From Saprospiraceae bacterium (GTDB lineage: Bacteria; Bacteroidota; Bacteroidia; Chitinophagales; Saprospiraceae), in contig JADJLQ010000001.1 of NCBI GenBank assembly GCA_016709995.1, positions 2,700,001-2,764,000 on the forward strand: 64,000 bases of DNA, given 5' to 3'. How positions within the stretch are numbered: the stretch's first letter is position 1; each line of letters opens with the position of its first letter. The position numbers and the translations under genes are program-made. Shown piece by piece: positions 55,441-64,000 of the stretch. The notes under the pieces are model-generated. The model made no database searches. It saw only the letters and a list, made by a program, of their open reading frames with translations, and was not told the DNA's origin.

Positions 55441-55812
55441 GTAAGGAAAAGAAATTGTATTATGCGGAAATATTTACTAATGTGTTAGTTGCCGATTAAC
55501 AGTAACCAATCAAACCCGTACAAAGAGTGCATTCAGTTTAGTGTAATTAAATGTAGGTAATAAAAAATACCCAATCGCATGACAAAGAAAAGATCGGTAG
55601 ATATTGACATAAGACGAAGGACAATATTATGAATGAAGTGAGGAGAAGCGCCCTTCTACTGCAAACAAATGCTAAATGTAATTGCAGAGTGAAGTGTTTA
55701 ACCTAAGATTTATCTCCATCCAAAGTTGTTCAAAAGGACAGGCGCGGTTTAAAACCCAGCAACTGCGTATTGCCAGTCGTTTATTACATAAAGCAAAAGA
55801 AACCAAATATAT
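55441..55812. other. Intergenic stretch, no supported gene
   Basis: This 372-bp gap between the glycosidase and the DJ-1/PfpI gene shows no ORF, clear promoter box or terminator. Confidence 0.4.
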
Positions 55813-56568
55813 ATGACAAAATTCAAAATTATATCAGTAGTAATTCTTTCAATTGTTATAGTCAGTTGTAATTCAGATAAGACCAAATTGAACAAGGAAA
55901 TTCAGAATGTCAACAATTGGGAAACACAAATAGATCCCTTGACCAAACATATAAAACCTTATAAACCTGAATTACCCACTATTGGGTTATTAATGTATAA
56001 TGGAGTGCTTCAAAGTGAGGTGATTGCAACTTCCGATGTTTTCGCCAAACCTAGCGAAGCAAGCAAACAGCTGTTTAATGTGGTAACAATCGCTCAAACC
56101 GAAAAACCAATTACAACCGAAGAAGGAATAAGAATTGTACCTGATTATACTTTTAGAAATTGTCCCAAATTGGAAGCACTATTTGTTCCTAGTGCCTATG
56201 ATATGTATTCACAGGTCCAGAATAAAGAAATAGTAGATTTTATAAAGGAAAAGAATGAAGAAGCAAAATACATAGTGAGCAATTGTGCAGGAGCTCAATT
56301 GATTGGTGTCTCGGGAATTGCAGATGGGAAGAAAATTGTGACTTGGATTGGTGGACGAGAACAATTACAGAAGGATTATCCAAACCTAAAAGTCCAAAAC
56401 GACAGTTCGGTAACATTTGTCGAAGATGGAAAATTTAGCTCTTCTAATGGGAATTTAACAAGTTATATTTCTGCCCTGAAATTATTAGAGAAAATGACTA
56501 ATCTTGAACATAGAAAATTTGTAGAATCCTATTTATATCTCGAAAGGCTCCAAAATTGGAAAGAATAA
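55813..56568 (+). CDS. DJ-1/PfpI-family lipoprotein
   Basis: This 251-residue lipoprotein has lipobox VSC (Cys19). The DJ-1/PfpI domain runs from about 58 (TIGLLMYNGVLQSEVIATSD) to the end. The nucleophile-elbow Cys is in KYIVSNCAGAQLIGVSG, the region where family enzymes hold their reactive Cys. VTWIGGREQLQKDYPNLKV and SSSNGNLTSYISAL follow the pattern of transcription-factor-like GATase-1 proteins. Activity (glyoxalase, amidase or redox) is unknown. Confidence 0.87.
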   Translation: MTKFKIISVVILSIVIVSCNSDKTKLNKEIQNVNNWETQIDPLTKHIKPYKPELPTIGLLMYNGVLQSEVIATSDVFAKPSEASKQLFNVVTIAQTEKPITTEEGIRIVPDYTFRNCPKLEALFVPSAYDMYSQVQNKEIVDFIKEKNEEAKYIVSNCAGAQLIGVSGIADGKKIVTWIGGREQLQKDYPNLKVQNDSSVTFVEDGKFSSSNGNLTSYISALKLLEKMTNLEHRKFVESYLYLERLQNWKE

Positions 56569-56596
56569 AAAAATAATGTAACTCAACACAACCTAC

Positions 56597-56637
56597 ACTG
56601 ATCATAGCGGCTAAACACCGTATAGCCACCCATCAGT
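56597..56637. repeat. Two-part hairpin in the gap before the VOC gene
   Basis: ACTGAT (56597-56602) pairs with ATCAGT (56632-56637) and, inside, GGCTA (56609-56613) pairs with TAGCC (56623-56627), with unpaired bases between. No T-tract follows. The bulged fold is reminiscent of recombination sites, but it lacks the conserved ends of attC. Confidence 0.35.
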
Positions 56638-56808
56638 CTTAACTATTTCAATACCTCCAATAAATAGACGATTATACTATGACACTTCTAACTGAAATTT
56701 CACTTCTTGCAGGCAGCTGCCTAATTTTGGCTGATGGAACTTGACTACGTAGAAAATACCATGCAAAAAAACATCTAAATACATTGAACTCAATACAAAA
56801 TAAATAAT

Positions 56809-57198
56809 ATGGCAACAACAGACAACACAACGCATTTTGCTCCCGAATTGCACATCCCCAATAGGACCATCAATATTGATTTTTACACAAAATTCGGTGC
56901 TACTGAAAATTTTTGCTTCAGGAACGATGATGGGAGTATTCACGTAGCCGAGTTAGAAATCAATGGTGCCATTTTTCATGTCCACGAAATAATGCGTGAA
57001 GCTCTTGAACCCATAAGTGCTAAAGGGGTAACTTCAATTATAGGTTTGTTTGTTTCTAATGTGGAAGAAGTTATGCAGAAAGCTATTCAGGCAGGTGCTA
57101 CTGAAATTAACCCTACCACAGACCATGATTATGGCTACAGACAAGGCATGTTCAAAGACCCCTTTGGACACTTTTGGCAAATACAAAAGAAAATCTGA
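56809..57198 (+). CDS. VOC-superfamily (glyoxalase/PhnB-like) protein
   Basis: This 129-residue protein has the paired beta-alpha-beta-beta-beta modules of the VOC fold: FYTKFGATENFCFRNDDGSI and AELEINGAIFHVHE in the first half, SIIGLFVSNVEEVMQKAIQA and FKDPFGHFWQIQKKI in the second. Family members are metal-dependent lyases, dioxygenases or drug-binding proteins. Substrate unknown. Confidence 0.9.
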   Translation: MATTDNTTHFAPELHIPNRTINIDFYTKFGATENFCFRNDDGSIHVAELEINGAIFHVHEIMREALEPISAKGVTSIIGLFVSNVEEVMQKAIQAGATEINPTTDHDYGYRQGMFKDPFGHFWQIQKKI

Positions 57199-57527
57199 CT
57201 GAATAGCTAAAACAGCAAAGCTGGCAAGATGCGTTTTAAGACAGCCGAGACTGATGAAGTCGAAAAAATTAAGTCTTAAATATTACCCGGACCATTTACT
57301 CTAAAGATTGGGGATAGGTAACATAAAAAACGATATTTAACCTAATTTGCCATGGACAATTGATGCCCACAATGTCATTTAGCCAAGCGAGTATATAGCA
57401 GTCCACATTAAGTTTGTTATCTTTACTTTGTGTGTTCAGCAGGACAAAACGAGGTTCCAAATCCGCGTGCGTCAAAACCACAACGTTAGCACTAAGCGCA
57501 ACACAGATATCGCAAAACATAAGCACA
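57199..57527. other. Intergenic stretch, no supported gene
   Basis: This gap before the choloylglycine-hydrolase gene is open in that gene's frame from 57414, but its translation there is not protein-like and no alternative start is supported. A GTTAGCAC sequence near 57485 resembles the 3' box of cassette recombination sites, without a matching 5' box. Confidence 0.35.
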
Positions 57528-58958
57528 ATGATAAAAAAGATCTACTTAAGCCTTCTGATAGCAATGATTACATCCAACCTTATTTATCCTTGCTCTGCCA
57601 TTGTACTGAAAAATGAAAATCAAATACTGCTAGCAAAAAATTTTGATTGGACTTATCATGATGGCATCATCATCAAAAACCTTCGTAGCATATCAAAAAC
57701 TGCATACTATACACATCAAGGTGAACCTGCTCAATGGACGAGCAAGTATGGGAGTATTACTTTCAACCAAAACGGCAAGGAAATGCCTTATGGCGGAATG
57801 AATGAAAAAGGATTAGTGGTTGAAATGCTTTGGCTTGATCTAACCAAGTATAATATCAACGAAGAAAAAAAGTATTTGAACGAACTGGAATGGATACAAT
57901 ATCAATTAGATAATTTTGAAACTGTTCAGCAAGTTATTGACCATTTAAATGAAGTTAAAATTTATCCAATCAAAGGCAAAATTCACTATATACTTACGGA
58001 CAAAACAGGCGAATCAGTCATCATTGAGTATCTAAACGGTATGCCGACAACTTATAAAAAAGAAGCCAATGTTTGCCAAACTATTACCAACCATTCTGTT
58101 CATCAATCAGAACCTTACAAAAATCAAATAAAGGGAATAAGAAAAAACAATACTGCTCCAACATATCGCTATTATCAGTTGGAGCAGAAAATTTCTAACT
58201 TTAAGATTAAAACCGAATTAAACGAAGCATATGCTTTTAATGTCCTGCAAAAAGTTACCATCCCGAAAGGGGACTTTAGGACAATGTGGAGCATCGTTTA
58301 TAATGTACATCAAAAAAGCATTTCCTTTTTAACAGATACGCATAAGGAAATAAAAAACATTAGACTACCAGATTTAGATTTCGGAGAAGAACTAACTTAT
58401 TTCCCTCTCCACCAAAACGAGATAATCAATTTGAGTAGAGAATTAAAGTCGTTTACAGAACATATTAGTTATTCCTATCTGTCCCCTTCACTGATACACC
58501 TTGGTTTTGATGAAACAGTTACAAAAGACATTAGCCAACACCAATTCCTGCAATCGAAAGGCGTATCAAGCTACTTTGCCAGCAATTATTTTCATTTTGA
58601 AATTTCAATTCCGTTAGAAGAAGAAAAACAAACGGTGTTTATAGCCGTAATGGACAGTGAGGAGCAATTTAAAAAACGGGAGGTAGTTACCGGCGGATAT
58701 CTTTATGGAACAGTTCCAAACAATGGAACACTTATGGTACACATTTACGGTTTAAAGAACGGAAAATATTCAATGCTAACATTTATTGACAACAATAAGA
58801 ACCGAAATTTGGACTTTGATAAGCAAGGAAAAGCAATGGAAAAATATGCAACATTCAGCCACTTTACATTTGCTAACGAAAACGAATTGACCTTTTCAAG
58901 TACTTCGGCAGATTTTAGTATTTCAAATGCACAAGTAGCTGTAAAGTGGAATCATTAG
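57528..58958 (+). CDS. Choloylglycine hydrolase-type amidase fused to a DUF2141 domain
   Basis: This protein of about 476 residues starts at the ATG at 57528, which gives a signal peptide (MIKKIYLSLLIAMITSNLIY). Signal removal exposes or nears Cys22 in YPCSAIVLKNENQILLAKNF, the N-terminal nucleophile of the linear-amide Ntn-hydrolase family (bile-salt and penicillin V hydrolases). Further family blocks are MPYGGMNEKGLVVEMLWLD, LTDKTGESVIIEYLNG and TITNHSVH. The last 140 residues, from about 335, contain a DUF2141-like beta domain (LMVHIYGLKNGKYSMLTFID, then NNKNRNLDFDKQG). The longer upstream frame is not supported. Substrate unknown. Confidence 0.85.
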   Translation: MIKKIYLSLLIAMITSNLIYPCSAIVLKNENQILLAKNFDWTYHDGIIIKNLRSISKTAYYTHQGEPAQWTSKYGSITFNQNGKEMPYGGMNEKGLVVEMLWLDLTKYNINEEKKYLNELEWIQYQLDNFETVQQVIDHLNEVKIYPIKGKIHYILTDKTGESVIIEYLNGMPTTYKKEANVCQTITNHSVHQSEPYKNQIKGIRKNNTAPTYRYYQLEQKISNFKIKTELNEAYAFNVLQKVTIPKGDFRTMWSIVYNVHQKSISFLTDTHKEIKNIRLPDLDFGEELTYFPLHQNEIINLSRELKSFTEHISYSYLSPSLIHLGFDETVTKDISQHQFLQSKGVSSYFASNYFHFEISIPLEEEKQTVFIAVMDSEEQFKKREVVTGGYLYGTVPNNGTLMVHIYGLKNGKYSMLTFIDNNKNRNLDFDKQGKAMEKYATFSHFTFANENELTFSSTSADFSISNAQVAVKWNH

Positions 58959-59402
58959 GATAGACAGTCTCTTTCATGTAGGCAAGCAGCTGAACTACCT
59001 TCTATTCTAGTATTACGAGCAACCTTCGATAAAGATTCATCGAATAGGCAACTCAAGCAGAGCTGGAGTTCCATTCACACAAAATCAGGCCGGAACACTA
59101 GTAAGTGGTGACTTTACGATGCATTACTTCTTTTTTGTTTGGTAGAAATAGCAACAACCGTATATATCGGTTGGCTGTCATGGAATTGGAAAAATATAGA
59201 AACAGTTTAAAATTAGTAGCAATTTTAAAACCGAAACAACAACAGCATGTGGAGCAGCATCCGGTAGAAAATGCCTAATTTAGATCCGGATCAATTAATG
59301 TAAATAATACAAGTTTCATAAGAAATTGTTTTCAAATGCCAAACGTTCAATATGCGCGGCCGTTATGAGTAATTTAATAAAAATGCACTTTCATGAAATA
59401 GT
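58959..59402. other. Intergenic stretch with a short membrane-protein remnant
   Basis: This 444-bp gap contains, at 59112-59210, a start-less 32-codon frame (LYDALLLFCLVEIATTVYIG, then WLSWNWKNIETV) that looks like the tail of a membrane protein. Nothing else is recognisable, so this is probably debris of a former gene. Confidence 0.35.
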
Positions 59403-60451
59403 ATGAAGAAGAAACAAACAAAACAAATACTTAGAATAGTATTGCTTATTGGAACAATAATCTCCTTGTTCTTTGTACCATGGATTTTGGTAAAGGCTTG
59501 GATTTTACCAATACCTGATACGGTTCAAGAACAAGTAAATGAAGCAATTGGTCATGGATTTGATGGAATAATTGTTTACGTGGACCAAGCTGGAAAGTCA
59601 TCAGAGCTTTACACCGCAGGCTGGCAGGATCGAAAAAATAAAATACCTGCCTACCCGCAAGCCTTTTCAAGATTGCCAGCATAAGCAAGTTATATCTTGC
59701 AGTGGCTGTCGCTAAATTGGTTAATGACAAACATTTGTCTTTATATAAAACCCTGGCTGAATACCTTCCAGAACTTGTGGGAACGATTGAAAATGCCGAT
59801 AAAATCACTTTGAAAATGATGGTGCAACATAGAAGTGGCATTCCCAACTACACTGACTACCCTGGCTTTTGGGAAAACGATTCTTCGATAAGCAATGAAG
59901 CATCGCTCAATTTGGTACTGGATAAGCCTGCTGATTTTAAACCTGATAAAAAATATAGTTATTCAAATACGAATTATTTGTTGATAGGCAAAATCCTTGA
60001 CAAAACATTGGGATATAGCCATCACCAATATATCAAGAGAGAAATTTTGATACCGTTAGAGCTGAATAATACTTTCAGTGTGCTAAGTGAAGTAAATTTG
60101 GACAATGTTATGAGTGGGTATACCGTAGGTAATGCTGGCGATTTGAAGTATAATGATTTTATAAACCCTGCCGGCTCAATGGTAGCTACAGCACAGGATG
60201 TGGGCATATTCTTGCGGGCATTGAACGATGGCTCTTTGCTAAATGATAATGAACAAGATATTTATTCATCCATTTATGAATATGAACATACAGGATTATT
60301 GCCTGGCTACTCTAGTATTGCCAGGTATCATAAAGAGATTGATGCGGTCGTGATTCAGTTTGTAAATACAAGTGGTGGATACAGTTGGAATCTATCGGAA
60401 ATCGTATATAACCGTATCATAAAAATACTGGAAAGGCCAAAAGGTTCATAA
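59403..60451 (+). pseudogene. Class-C beta-lactamase-fold serine hydrolase, frame broken at the active site
   Basis: The first frame (59403-59684) gives a membrane anchor (about residues 10-33) and the domain start (FDGIIVYVDQAGKSSELYTA). At 59664-59667 one base is missing from GCCTTTTCAAG. Adding one gives KIASISKLYLAVAVAKLV with the catalytic SxxK (Ser-Ile-Ser-Lys), which continues in the second frame to 60451. That frame shows VQHRSGIPNYTDYPGF, YSYSNTNYLLIGKILD (YxN) and the HTG motif in YEHTGLLPGYSS. The repaired protein has about 349 residues, normal for AmpC-like esterases/peptidases. As it stands, the active site is lost. Confidence 0.82.
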
Positions 60452-60678
60452 AAGTGGATAAAGTTTATAGCTAAGATAGCAATAAATTATGGCACTGCAG
60501 CACGCTTCAACTCACTAGTATTTTGAAAGGAATGAAGTTCATAAATGGCGACTTTTCTTTTACTAACTCTTTTTCAATCTAATTAAAATGAAAAATTAAT
60601 TGTAAAATTGAGAAGTAATTTGCAATGCACAAACTACCTGCAAGCAACTAGTAAAAATCATTTTAAATAAGAAAATAC

Positions 60679-61995
60679 ATGGCCAAAATGCGAATATTTT
60701 TTACTGGAGGATCGGGTAAGGCAGGGAAGCACGTGATCCCCTACCTCCTCGACCAGGGACACAGAGTGATGAATGCAGACCTTCGGCCTTTGGATCATTC
60801 AGGGGTAGACAATCTGGTAGCTGATATTACGGATTCCGGACAAATGTTCAATGCGATGAGTTCGTATTGTGGGTTTGATGAACTGGAAGCAGGTACAGGC
60901 ACACCAAAATTTGATGCCGTAGTACATTTTGCTGCAGTACCCAGGATCTTGCTTAAACCGGATAATGAAACTTTCCGGGTCAACACCATCGGCACCTACA
61001 ATGTGATTGAAGCAGCAGTCAAACTTGGAATTAAAAAGATTATAATAGCTTCGTCAGAGACCACCTACGGCATCTGTTTTTCCGATGGACAGACGAATCC
61101 TAATGTACTGCCTTTAGAAGAAGATTATGATGTTGATCCAATGGATAGTTATGGACTATCTAAGGTTGTCAATGAAAAAACAGCTCGCAGCTTCCAGAGG
61201 CGATCTGGCTTTGATATTTATGCGCTTCGTATCGGAAATGTGATTGAACCGCATGAATACACCGAGCTCTTTCCCCATTATTTTATTCACCCTGAAGTGC
61301 GACGCAGGAATGCCTTTTGTTATATAGATGCACGGGACCTGGGACAGATTGTGGATTTATGTTTGAAAAAAGATGGCCTTGGTTACCAGGTTTTCAATGC
61401 TGGCAACGATCACAATGGTGCCATCATGCCTAGCAAAGAATTGGCAGAAAAGTTTTTCCCCAATGTGCCAATAAAACACGAATTAGGGGAGCATGAAGCT
61501 TTGTTTTCCAATCGCAAAATCCGTGAAGTGCTGGGATTTAAAGAACAACATAACTGGCAGAAATACCTGAAATGGGAAAATTTAAAATTTAACATACCTT
61601 CTGAGCGTAAAATGAAAAGTAAGTTTTTCAATTTCCCATTGATTATCACTTCGCTATTCGGCTATTTAGAATGGGGTGGCAATAATCAAATCTTTCTTCT
61701 AAAAACTGAGCTAGACATCCTTTCTAAAATATTTAATAACCTGCTTTCTGTACTTCATCCACAAATTTTACTCCCTTTGGCGAGTCAAATACTTTTAATG
61801 ACAACCCTATTCCAAAAGAATCCGAATAAAATCTTGACCTACATTAGTATAATGGGATTAGGACTACTGCTGGGTTTTATGTTTGTGATTGGATTAATGG
61901 ATATAAATTACAAAATAATAATTTCAACAATTACGTTCATATTTTTTGGTGTAGTAACAATTCACCACCATAGAAAAAATAGGATAATTAATTAG
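60679..61995 (+). CDS. NAD-dependent epimerase/dehydratase joined in frame to a membrane-protein segment
   Basis: This 438-codon ORF begins with an extended SDR enzyme: dinucleotide motif FFTGGSGKAGKHVIPYLL, VVHFAAVPRILL, catalytic Tyr and Lys in DSYGLSKVVNEKTA, and the end region RKIREVLGFKEQHNWQKYL near residue 295. Such enzymes act on nucleotide sugars or uronic acids and usually end about here. From about Met313 (MKSKFFNFPLIITSLFGYLE) the protein turns into a membrane segment with three to four helices and a basic tail. That part looks like a separate small membrane protein. The nucleotide composition also turns more A/T-rich at the junction, suggesting a fusion. Confidence 0.8.
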   Translation: MAKMRIFFTGGSGKAGKHVIPYLLDQGHRVMNADLRPLDHSGVDNLVADITDSGQMFNAMSSYCGFDELEAGTGTPKFDAVVHFAAVPRILLKPDNETFRVNTIGTYNVIEAAVKLGIKKIIIASSETTYGICFSDGQTNPNVLPLEEDYDVDPMDSYGLSKVVNEKTARSFQRRSGFDIYALRIGNVIEPHEYTELFPHYFIHPEVRRRNAFCYIDARDLGQIVDLCLKKDGLGYQVFNAGNDHNGAIMPSKELAEKFFPNVPIKHELGEHEALFSNRKIREVLGFKEQHNWQKYLKWENLKFNIPSERKMKSKFFNFPLIITSLFGYLEWGGNNQIFLLKTELDILSKIFNNLLSVLHPQILLPLASQILLMTTLFQKNPNKILTYISIMGLGLLLGFMFVIGLMDINYKIIISTITFIFFGVVTIHHHRKNRIIN

Positions 61996-62073
61996 CCATA
62001 AAAAAGCTGAATCACTCATACCTGATCTGGAAAAGTGACCACTCAGTTTCCTAAAACTTCCAAAATAATAACT

Positions 62074-63008
62074 ATGATAAAAATAAGATTAGCTTTAGTT
62101 ACAGTAACCTACTTGATAAGTCACACTTCCTTTTCACAGAAATGTTTTATAACCATTGATAGTACTAAAATTTGGATAAATACCATTGGGCTAGAGAACC
62201 GCAAAGAAAGACAACCAGTGATTGTTTTTGAGAGTGGACATGGTACTCCGATGGACCATTGGGACAGAATATTAGCCGGGGTATCTGATTTAGCTCCTTT
62301 GATAACTTATGATAGACCAGGTATCGGTGAATCAGAACCAGATAATGAAATGCCTACTATCAAAAATGTATCGAATAAACTAGTTAAGATATTAAAACAC
62401 CTTGATGTTAAACCACCTTATGTTCTTGTCGGACATTCTTTAGGTGGTGCTTATGTCCGAGGGTTTGCAGTGTACTATCCTGAATTATTAGCAGGTTTAG
62501 TAATTATTGATCCTGCTGACTTTACAGAAATTAGATTAAATAAGAGGAAATCTTTCCTTGACATTGGAATGACAAGTGAACAAGTAGACACATTATTTAA
62601 CAAGTGGAATTTGGAAGATGTAGCAAATAAAAACAAGCCTTCCACTATACCAAAATCTGTTTTTGAAGAAAGTGAGGTGCTTGCTCAACTCAGAGAAACC
62701 GATTTTAAAGAAATTTCAGATTCAAAACTACCTAATATCCCTGTTCATATTTTGACGGGAGGTCGCTACGACACACCGCCCAGATTTCGTATTAAGGAAC
62801 TTAATGATTCACTTTTGTTTAGAGCCAAAATGAAAATCGAATTGAAAGATGGACTGATGTAGTTCAATCTGTCGATAAAGGTATGTTATTCTATAGTGGA
62901 GATGCAGGTCATTTTGTGCATTTCGATGATCCTGAATTACTCATTTCGAGTATTAGAATCGTTTTGCAGGATTATGAACAGTTGCAGGAAAGTAAGAAAA
63001 AAAAATAA
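62074..63008 (+). pseudogene. Alpha/beta hydrolase, frame broken near the C-terminus
   Basis: From the ATG at 62074 the protein has a signal peptide (MIKIRLALVTVTYLISHTSF). The alpha/beta-hydrolase domain follows: VIVFESGHGTPMDHWD (oxyanion region), nucleophile Ser in VLVGHSLGGAYVRGFA and the acidic residue region VHILTGGRYDTP. The frame stops at 62862, before the catalytic His. One base added near 62843 restores RWTDVVQSVDKGMLFYSGDA, then GHFVHFDDPELL with the His, ending at 63008 with a Lys-rich tail. The GTG at 62035 is a less likely start. Substrate unknown. Confidence 0.8.
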
Positions 63009-63534
63009 ACCATCACTAATCAATACCATGGTTCAGCTAGCCTTTGATAACTGTGGCGTTTATCAAAATCAGCCGGTATTGAAGTATTACGAACACCATT
63101 TATAAAGATCTGACCAAAATAAATTGTTTCTCGATGGCAATATTTAGGCACGGCACGGTAGAGAAATTTTAAGTATTTTTGAATGGAAATGACCATTGTC
63201 CATTTTGCTACAAAAGAAAGTCAAGATTTAATGGAATCCTATTTATAATTGAAGATGCTGTAGAAAATATATGATTTAGTGAAAATGTAAATTTTGGAAA
63301 TTTGACGGGAAAACAATAACGGAAATGACAAATTAATCGATCCAGTGAATAATGTACAAAAAATTACTGGAATAAATGCCTATTCAAAATTATAATTACT
63401 CATTATTGTCAGTTGTTTTCAGACATGGTATGTTTAAAACTTGCTATTTCTCATACGCTAATCCTACTTCCTTTGGAATCAAAACCAACACAAACGACTA
63501 TAAACTTTCAATTAATCAAAAAAATAATTGCCCA
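63009..63534. other. A/T-rich stretch without a supported gene
   Basis: This 526-bp stretch contains only short frames. One (about 63178-63269; DHCPFCYKRKSRFNGILFII) has a CxxC pair but no start or family match. I see no terminator or promoter that can be defended. Confidence 0.35.
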
Positions 63535-64000
63535 ATGAAAAATTACATTTTTACATAGCAGTATTTTCTATTTCAATAGGGTCTGTCTATTCTCAAGAAA
63601 GCGAATTTAATTCTCAAGAAATATTTTATGAATTAAGACAAAAGACAGCCTGGTTTTTAATCTCGGATTCAATCATTGTGATTCAACTCAATTAAGGATG
63701 TTATTAAGTGATGACCTAGAATTCTATCATGACCAAAATGGCATTTTAAAATCAAAAGAAATCTTGATCCAAAGTATTCCCAACCTATGTAAAATGGATT
63801 ACAAACCCATAAGAGTATTAATTGACAATAGTCTCCAAGTTTTTCCATTGTTCTCAAATGGAAAAATATATGGTGCAATACAAACAGGTATCCACGAATT
63901 CTATGGTGAAGAAAAAGACAAACCTAGATACTTGACAAGTACAGCAAAGTTCACCCATGTTTGGATAATTGAAGGTGGTGAATGGAAATTAAAAAGAATA
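63535..64000 (+). pseudogene. NTF2-like (SnoaL/DUF4440) secreted protein, two frame breaks, cut by the window edge
   Basis: From the ATG at 63535 a signal peptide can be read only after adding one A to a 5-A run (giving LHFYIAVFSISIGSVYSQ). A second missing A near 63640-63643 then restores DSLVFNLGFNHCDSTQLRML and everything to the window end: SDDLEFYHDQNG, FYGEEKDKPRYLTSTAKFTH and VWIIEGGEWKLKRI. That is the cone-shaped NTF2-like fold of DUF4440 proteins, often found as stand-alone secreted proteins in Bacteroidota. Both breaks lie in A-runs. The C-terminus is outside the window. Confidence 0.7.

Noticed and set aside
57470..57500. GTTAGCAC as the 3' box of an integron attC site
   Set aside because: No complementary GTGCTAAC-like 5' box was found within about 150 bp upstream, and other gaps do not share the motif.
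62896..63105. 69-codon ORF as a separate gene
   Set aside because: It lies over the frame-corrected C-terminus of the alpha/beta hydrolase in a different frame and is a shadow.

Overview
The window comes from a Bacteroidota chromosome, probably of the Saprospiria/Chitinophagia type. The evidence is a SusC/SusD outer-membrane pair, a C-terminal type IX secretion sorting tail, DUF2723 and DUF4834-like proteins, and TAnnTTTG-type promoter -7 boxes. No rRNA, tRNA, CRISPR array or complete insertion sequence was seen. The left three quarters look like ordinary chromosome. From about 50.8 kb to the right end the DNA is visibly richer in A/T.

Left part (1-29 kb): the 5' half of ftsK; a two-gene operon (DapA-family lyase plus 2-oxoglutarate-semialdehyde-type dehydrogenase, best fit hydroxyproline catabolism); a SusD/SusC pair facing a divergent LacI-family regulator; a PBP4-type peptidase divergent from a GH3-C/beta-lactamase fusion; an HD hydrolase; lipoyl synthase lipA divergent from a zeta-toxin-like kinase that overlaps a 49-residue ORF; a penicillin-acylase gene fused to a broken metacaspase gene; a large DUF2723 membrane protein; a DUF4834-like/RluA-type/thiL operon; and a TPR histidine kinase with its response regulator.

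Middle part (28.8-50.8 kb): a lipoprotein, a GH3 glycosidase with an inserted PA14 domain, a selenium block (selU-selD, with a MocA-type oxidoreductase downstream), an RlmI-like methyltransferase, typA, a LOG-type hydrolase with a DUF218 protein, a TIGR04283-like glycosyltransferase, trhO, a PhyH-type dioxygenase, a PadR-PspC pair, a secreted CotH/lamin-tail protein and a deacetylase/glucuronoyl-esterase fusion. SelU and TrhO both modify uridine-34 of tRNA.

Right part (50.8-64 kb): every gene is on the + strand, mostly separated by 200-450 bp of apparently empty DNA. The genes are an accessory mix: VanZ, ArsR-AHSA1-PhnB, GH2, DJ-1/PfpI, VOC, choloylglycine hydrolase, class-C serine hydrolase, SDR epimerase, alpha/beta hydrolase and an NTF2-like protein. 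The decayed C-terminus of a tyrosine recombinase lies near its left edge, so this looks like an acquired island.

At least eight reading-frame breaks can be repaired by one base each, and several lie in A/T homopolymers. Most may therefore be sequencing errors. Three features are not explained by single indels: an in-frame acylase-caspase junction, an in-frame SDR-membrane-protein junction, and an ArsR gene with two in-frame stop codons.
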